DNA from: JAOUEA01 sp963825685
GTDB lineage: Bacteria; Actinomycetota; UBA4738; HRBIN12
Assembly (NCBI GenBank): GCA_963825685.1
Contig: CAWGUD010000007.1
Location: 124,001 to 188,000, forward strand
DNA length: 64,000 nt
Direction: 5' to 3'
In this document: positions 61,968-64,000 of the stretch, one piece after another
How positions within the stretch are numbered: the stretch's first letter is position 1
How the letters are laid out: the number at the start of each line of letters is the position of its first letter
The notes under the pieces: generated by a model
Databases searched by the model: none
Told to the model about the DNA's origin: nothing
Seen by the model: only the letters and a program-made list of their open reading frames with translations
Program-made: the position numbers and the translations under genes

Positions 61968-62013
61968 CGTCGTCCTCCTCGAGCAGGGCGCCGCCGTCGG
62001 ACGCGCTACCCCA

Positions 62014-62041
62014 CATACCGCCCCGGGACCGGATCGGTTCC
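62014..62041 (-). promoter_or_regulatory. ECF-type promoter of the propeller lipoprotein
   Basis: Minus strand: GGAACC (62041-62036), 16 bp, GGTATG (62019-62014). Same -35 and spacer as the sigma operon promoter. Expected transcript start about 62007, 40 bases before the ATG with its GAGGAGG site. Confidence 0.5.
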
Positions 62042-62056
62042 ATGTGCACCCGTGGT

Positions 62057-62084
62057 GGAACCACACGCGTCCCTCGTCGGTCTG
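62057..62084 (+). promoter_or_regulatory. ECF-type promoter of the divergent surface protein
   Basis: GGAACC (62057-62062), 16 bp, GGTCTG (62079-62084), 33 bases before the ATG at 62117. The third copy of the pattern; it and the lipoprotein promoter stand back-to-back in one 149-bp intergenic region. Confidence 0.55.
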
Positions 62085-62116
62085 CTCGTCGACGGCAGGA
62101 CACGAGGAGGGCGATC

Positions 62117-62899
62117 ATGCGTGCACGGGCTCTGGTGCTGACGACGGTCACGGTGGTCGCGCTCACGGCGCCCCGGGCGTCGGCGAACGGAGGCGCCTAC
62201 ATCGAGTTCGCAGGCACGCATCATCTGCCCGGCGAGCAGGTGACGGGCACCGTCTACGTCTCTATCCCCGCCGGCAAGACGGAGCTACTCGATCGCGGTC
62301 CGTTCTACGCCTACGTGCTGCCCCCGGGGACGGCGATCGACCCCGGGCGAGGGCTGCCAGCCGGCGCGATCAGGGTCGGCACCTTCACGATCGAGCAGGA
62401 GAAGGATCAGACGGAGCTGAAGGTCACGTTCACGGTGCCTCAGACCGAAGGCGACTACTACTCGTTCGGTCTGTGCAACGACCCGTGCACCCTCAACGGC
62501 TTCGGCGAGCCGGTGAGCGGCGTGCTCTCCGTCGTCGCCACGGAGCGGGAAGCGGCCCTCCTTGGCGACGTGAGCACGCTGCATTCCCAGCTCGCCGGGT
62601 TGAAGCGCGAGCTGCGCAAGGGCGAGAAGGGCGCCGAGGAGGAGCTCGCCTCGTTGTCGGGCGCCCTCGACGAGAGCGAGGCCGCGCGACAGGCGCTGAC
62701 CGATCACGTGAGCACCCTCGAGCAGCAAGTCGCCGCGGCGGATACGGCGCGCGAGGAAGCAGCCGGGCGTCCGCTCGTGCACCCCTGGGCGGCGGCCGCC
62801 GTCGCGATCGCGCTGATCGCGCTCGCGCTGGTGTTCGCGGGTCGCCGTCGTGGCCGCGACTCGAGCGGCTCGGACGACGTGGTGCCCGAGCGCGTGTAG
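62117..62899 (+). CDS. Exported protein with beta-sandwich, coiled coil and C-terminal membrane helix
   Basis: 260 residues. Signal peptide to about residue 24 (APRASANGG), then a beta-rich domain of ~110 residues (GEQVTGTVYVSIPAGKTELL; a Cys pair in GLCNDPCTLNG), a coiled coil (about 150-205: LGDVSTLHSQLAGLKRELRK), and a membrane helix (AAAAVAIALIALALVFAG) with a basic tail. It is a surface protein anchored at its C-terminus. GAGGAGG precedes the ATG. An ECF-type promoter suggests membership in the sigma regulon. No enzyme function seen. Confidence 0.72.
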   Translation: MRARALVLTTVTVVALTAPRASANGGAYIEFAGTHHLPGEQVTGTVYVSIPAGKTELLDRGPFYAYVLPPGTAIDPGRGLPAGAIRVGTFTIEQEKDQTELKVTFTVPQTEGDYYSFGLCNDPCTLNGFGEPVSGVLSVVATEREAALLGDVSTLHSQLAGLKRELRKGEKGAEEELASLSGALDESEAARQALTDHVSTLEQQVAAADTAREEAAGRPLVHPWAAAAVAIALIALALVFAGRRRGRDSSGSDDVVPERV

Positions 62900-62989
62900 C
62901 CGCAGGGCCGGGCGTCGGTCTGATCGACGGGTTGCACGACCGCGCCACGGGGTCCAGGGTGGAGGCCATCGATCCTGGGAGGGGGAACG

Positions 62990-63616
62990 ATGGCCGACGA
63001 GAGGTACGACTACACCGGTGTGCACGCGTTCGTGTTCATCAACGAGGTGGACCCGGCGATGGACGTCGTCACGGGAACGATCAAAGAGGCTGGCGCGGGG
63101 GTCACGACGATCCGTGACGTGATCGACGCACTTCGCGCCTACGGACCGCCCGACGGTCCCGTGATGTTCGCGGCCGAGCTCGTCGGCAGCTCGAAAGGCT
63201 TCGCGCACCTGCGTGCAGAGACGCTCGCCGAATTGCAGGATTTCATCGGTGACGGGCTCTCGCGTCGCGGCGTGCACTGCAGCTACGGCGCGGAAGGCGG
63301 CACGGCGACGGTCGGCACCAGGAAGGCAGGGGCCAAACGCGACACGCCCGAGGTGATCGGGCTGATCCGGTTGCGCGTCAAGAAGGGCCAGCTGCAGTCG
63401 GTGCTCGAGGCAGTGGCCAGCCAGGACGAGGGGGCGCCGCTGAAGGACACGTTCAAAGGGGCGTCGGTGGTGTTCAGCGACTACGACATCCTGTTGCAGC
63501 TCGGGGGCGACACGTTCGAGGAAGTCGCGAATGCCGCCGCCGGGCCGCTCCAGGGCATCCCCGGCATCGCCTCGACGAACACCGCCTTCACCGACGCCCG
63601 GCGCTACGAGGGCTGA
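62990..63616 (+). CDS. Protein with two AsnC/Lrp ligand-binding-like (RAM) domains
   Basis: 208 residues. The first half (HAFVFINEVDPAMDVVTGTI; later AAELVGSSKGFAHLRAETLA) and the second (IGLIRLRVKKGQLQSVLEAV; FSDYDILLQLGGDTFEEVAN) each look like a ferredoxin-like RAM domain. There is no helix-turn-helix, so it is not a normal Lrp regulator; a stand-alone small-molecule sensor is likely. GGGAGGGGG precedes the ATG. The 3' end overlaps the convergent gene by 13 bp. Confidence 0.6.
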   Translation: MADERYDYTGVHAFVFINEVDPAMDVVTGTIKEAGAGVTTIRDVIDALRAYGPPDGPVMFAAELVGSSKGFAHLRAETLAELQDFIGDGLSRRGVHCSYGAEGGTATVGTRKAGAKRDTPEVIGLIRLRVKKGQLQSVLEAVASQDEGAPLKDTFKGASVVFSDYDILLQLGGDTFEEVANAAAGPLQGIPGIASTNTAFTDARRYEG

Positions 63617-64000
63617 TCTGCGTCGACCTCGCTCAGTCGCGCGGTGACCCGGCGGGCACCGACGACGTGACCTTTGGCGCGGTAGGCGTCGAGCGCTCGC
63701 CGCCACCGATCCGCGGCGTCGTCGGATCGACCGATCCCGGCCAGGACGTCACCGTAGGTCCGGAGGAGATCGGCGCGCAACAACACTAGGTCGGTGCCCT
63801 CGAGCTGTTGCAGCCCTTCTTCCGCCAGCCGGACCCCCTCGTCGGGGTCTCCGAGCTTGGCCCTGGCGCGCGCCCTCGCCATGCGCCAGCCGACCTGGGC
63901 CTCGATGTCGAACTCGGCGGACATCTCGGCTGCCACGCCGGCGAGATCCTCAGCTTCTTTGGAGCGCCCGAGACGAGCGAGCACGTCGGCCAACTGCACC
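63604..64000 (-). CDS. TPR-repeat protein, C-terminal part (5' end outside window)
   Basis: The last 131 residues of a longer protein that runs off the window edge. Helical hairpins of ~34 residues (VLARLGRSKEAEDLAGVAAE; RARAKLGDPDEGVRLAEEGL; GDVLAGIGRSDDAADRWRRA) are TPRs. Such tails occur in adenylate-cyclase-like, BTAD/LuxR and other signalling proteins; the effector domain is not visible. Confidence 0.75.
   Translation of the reverse strand, partial: VQLADVLARLGRSKEAEDLAGVAAEMSAEFDIEAQVGWRMARARARAKLGDPDEGVRLAEEGLQQLEGTDLVLLRADLLRTYGDVLAGIGRSDDAADRWRRALDAYRAKGHVVGARRVTARLSEVDADQPS

Noticed and set aside
1..64000. CRISPR arrays, insertion sequences, integrases, phage genes
   Set aside because: No regularly spaced repeats, transposase motifs or att-like duplications seen by eye.

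Overview
The window is 64 kb of high-GC DNA with codon use, GTG starts and gene families typical of an actinobacterium (phylum Actinomycetota). Supporting families are an F420-type luciferase-like oxidoreductase, a WS/DGAT acyltransferase, an ECF42 sigma factor with its DGPF partner, TrpB2, and a TIGR03943/permease pair. I cannot place it below phylum; an uncultured soil or aquatic lineage is likely. I see no phage, transposase, integrase or CRISPR array, so this looks like ordinary chromosome rich in exported envelope proteins.

Layout. 0-5.3 kb: the end of a TrpB2-type tryptophan synthase, an MBOAT/SGNH O-acetylation pair and a DGPF-ECF42 operon. 5.4-8.2 kb: an acyl-CoA dehydrogenase remnant, a CBS protein head-to-head with mutY, and a luciferase-like oxidoreductase. 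8.2-13 kb: a zinc locus, znuACB plus a Fur-family regulator (+), facing a permease/TIGR03943 pair (-). 13-20 kb: two of four members of an unusual alkaline-phosphatase-superfamily family and a 1175-residue membrane protein ending in an MFS domain. 20-31.5 kb: hydrolase, EamA exporter, GNAT, AlaX editing protein, a propeller lipoprotein, a cupredoxin/beta-helix protein, WS/DGAT, a Ycf46-like AAA ATPase and an RpoD-like sigma factor. 31.6-45.8 kb: mostly metabolic and signalling genes, a GNAT/acyl-CoA synthetase fusion, and a selenocysteine tRNA. 45.8-49.6 kb: a candidate structured RNA, a metallophosphoesterase and a MoaD/propeller pair. 49.6-63.6 kb: the other two phosphatase-family members and an envelope-stress-like cluster of ECF sigma factor, anti-sigma factor, two M15 peptidases, propellers and surface proteins.

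Three observations stand out. (1) The four phosphatase-superfamily proteins (13.0-16.2 and 49.8-53.3 kb) appear circularly permuted: the segment that normally closes the fold at the C-terminus sits right after the signal peptide, and one conserved Cys at each end could staple the new termini. One copy has lost its catalytic residues. (2) The ECF sigma cluster has three copies of one promoter pattern, GGAACC-N16-GGT, in front of the sigma gene, a propeller lipoprotein and a divergent surface protein, which suggests an autoregulated regulon. (3) A UCA-anticodon selenocysteine tRNA lies at 44.1 kb with no selenocysteine machinery in view, so this organism may recode some UGA codons.

At least ten single-base frameshifts, mostly in G/C runs, interrupt otherwise well-conserved genes (TIGR03943, NUDIX, ECF sigma, M15 and two propellers). 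They look more like residual assembly errors than gene decay; such genes are given as one span with the frame breaks noted. Two short remnants (acyl-CoA dehydrogenase at 5.5 kb, a possible methyltransferase at 49.7 kb) look like real relics.
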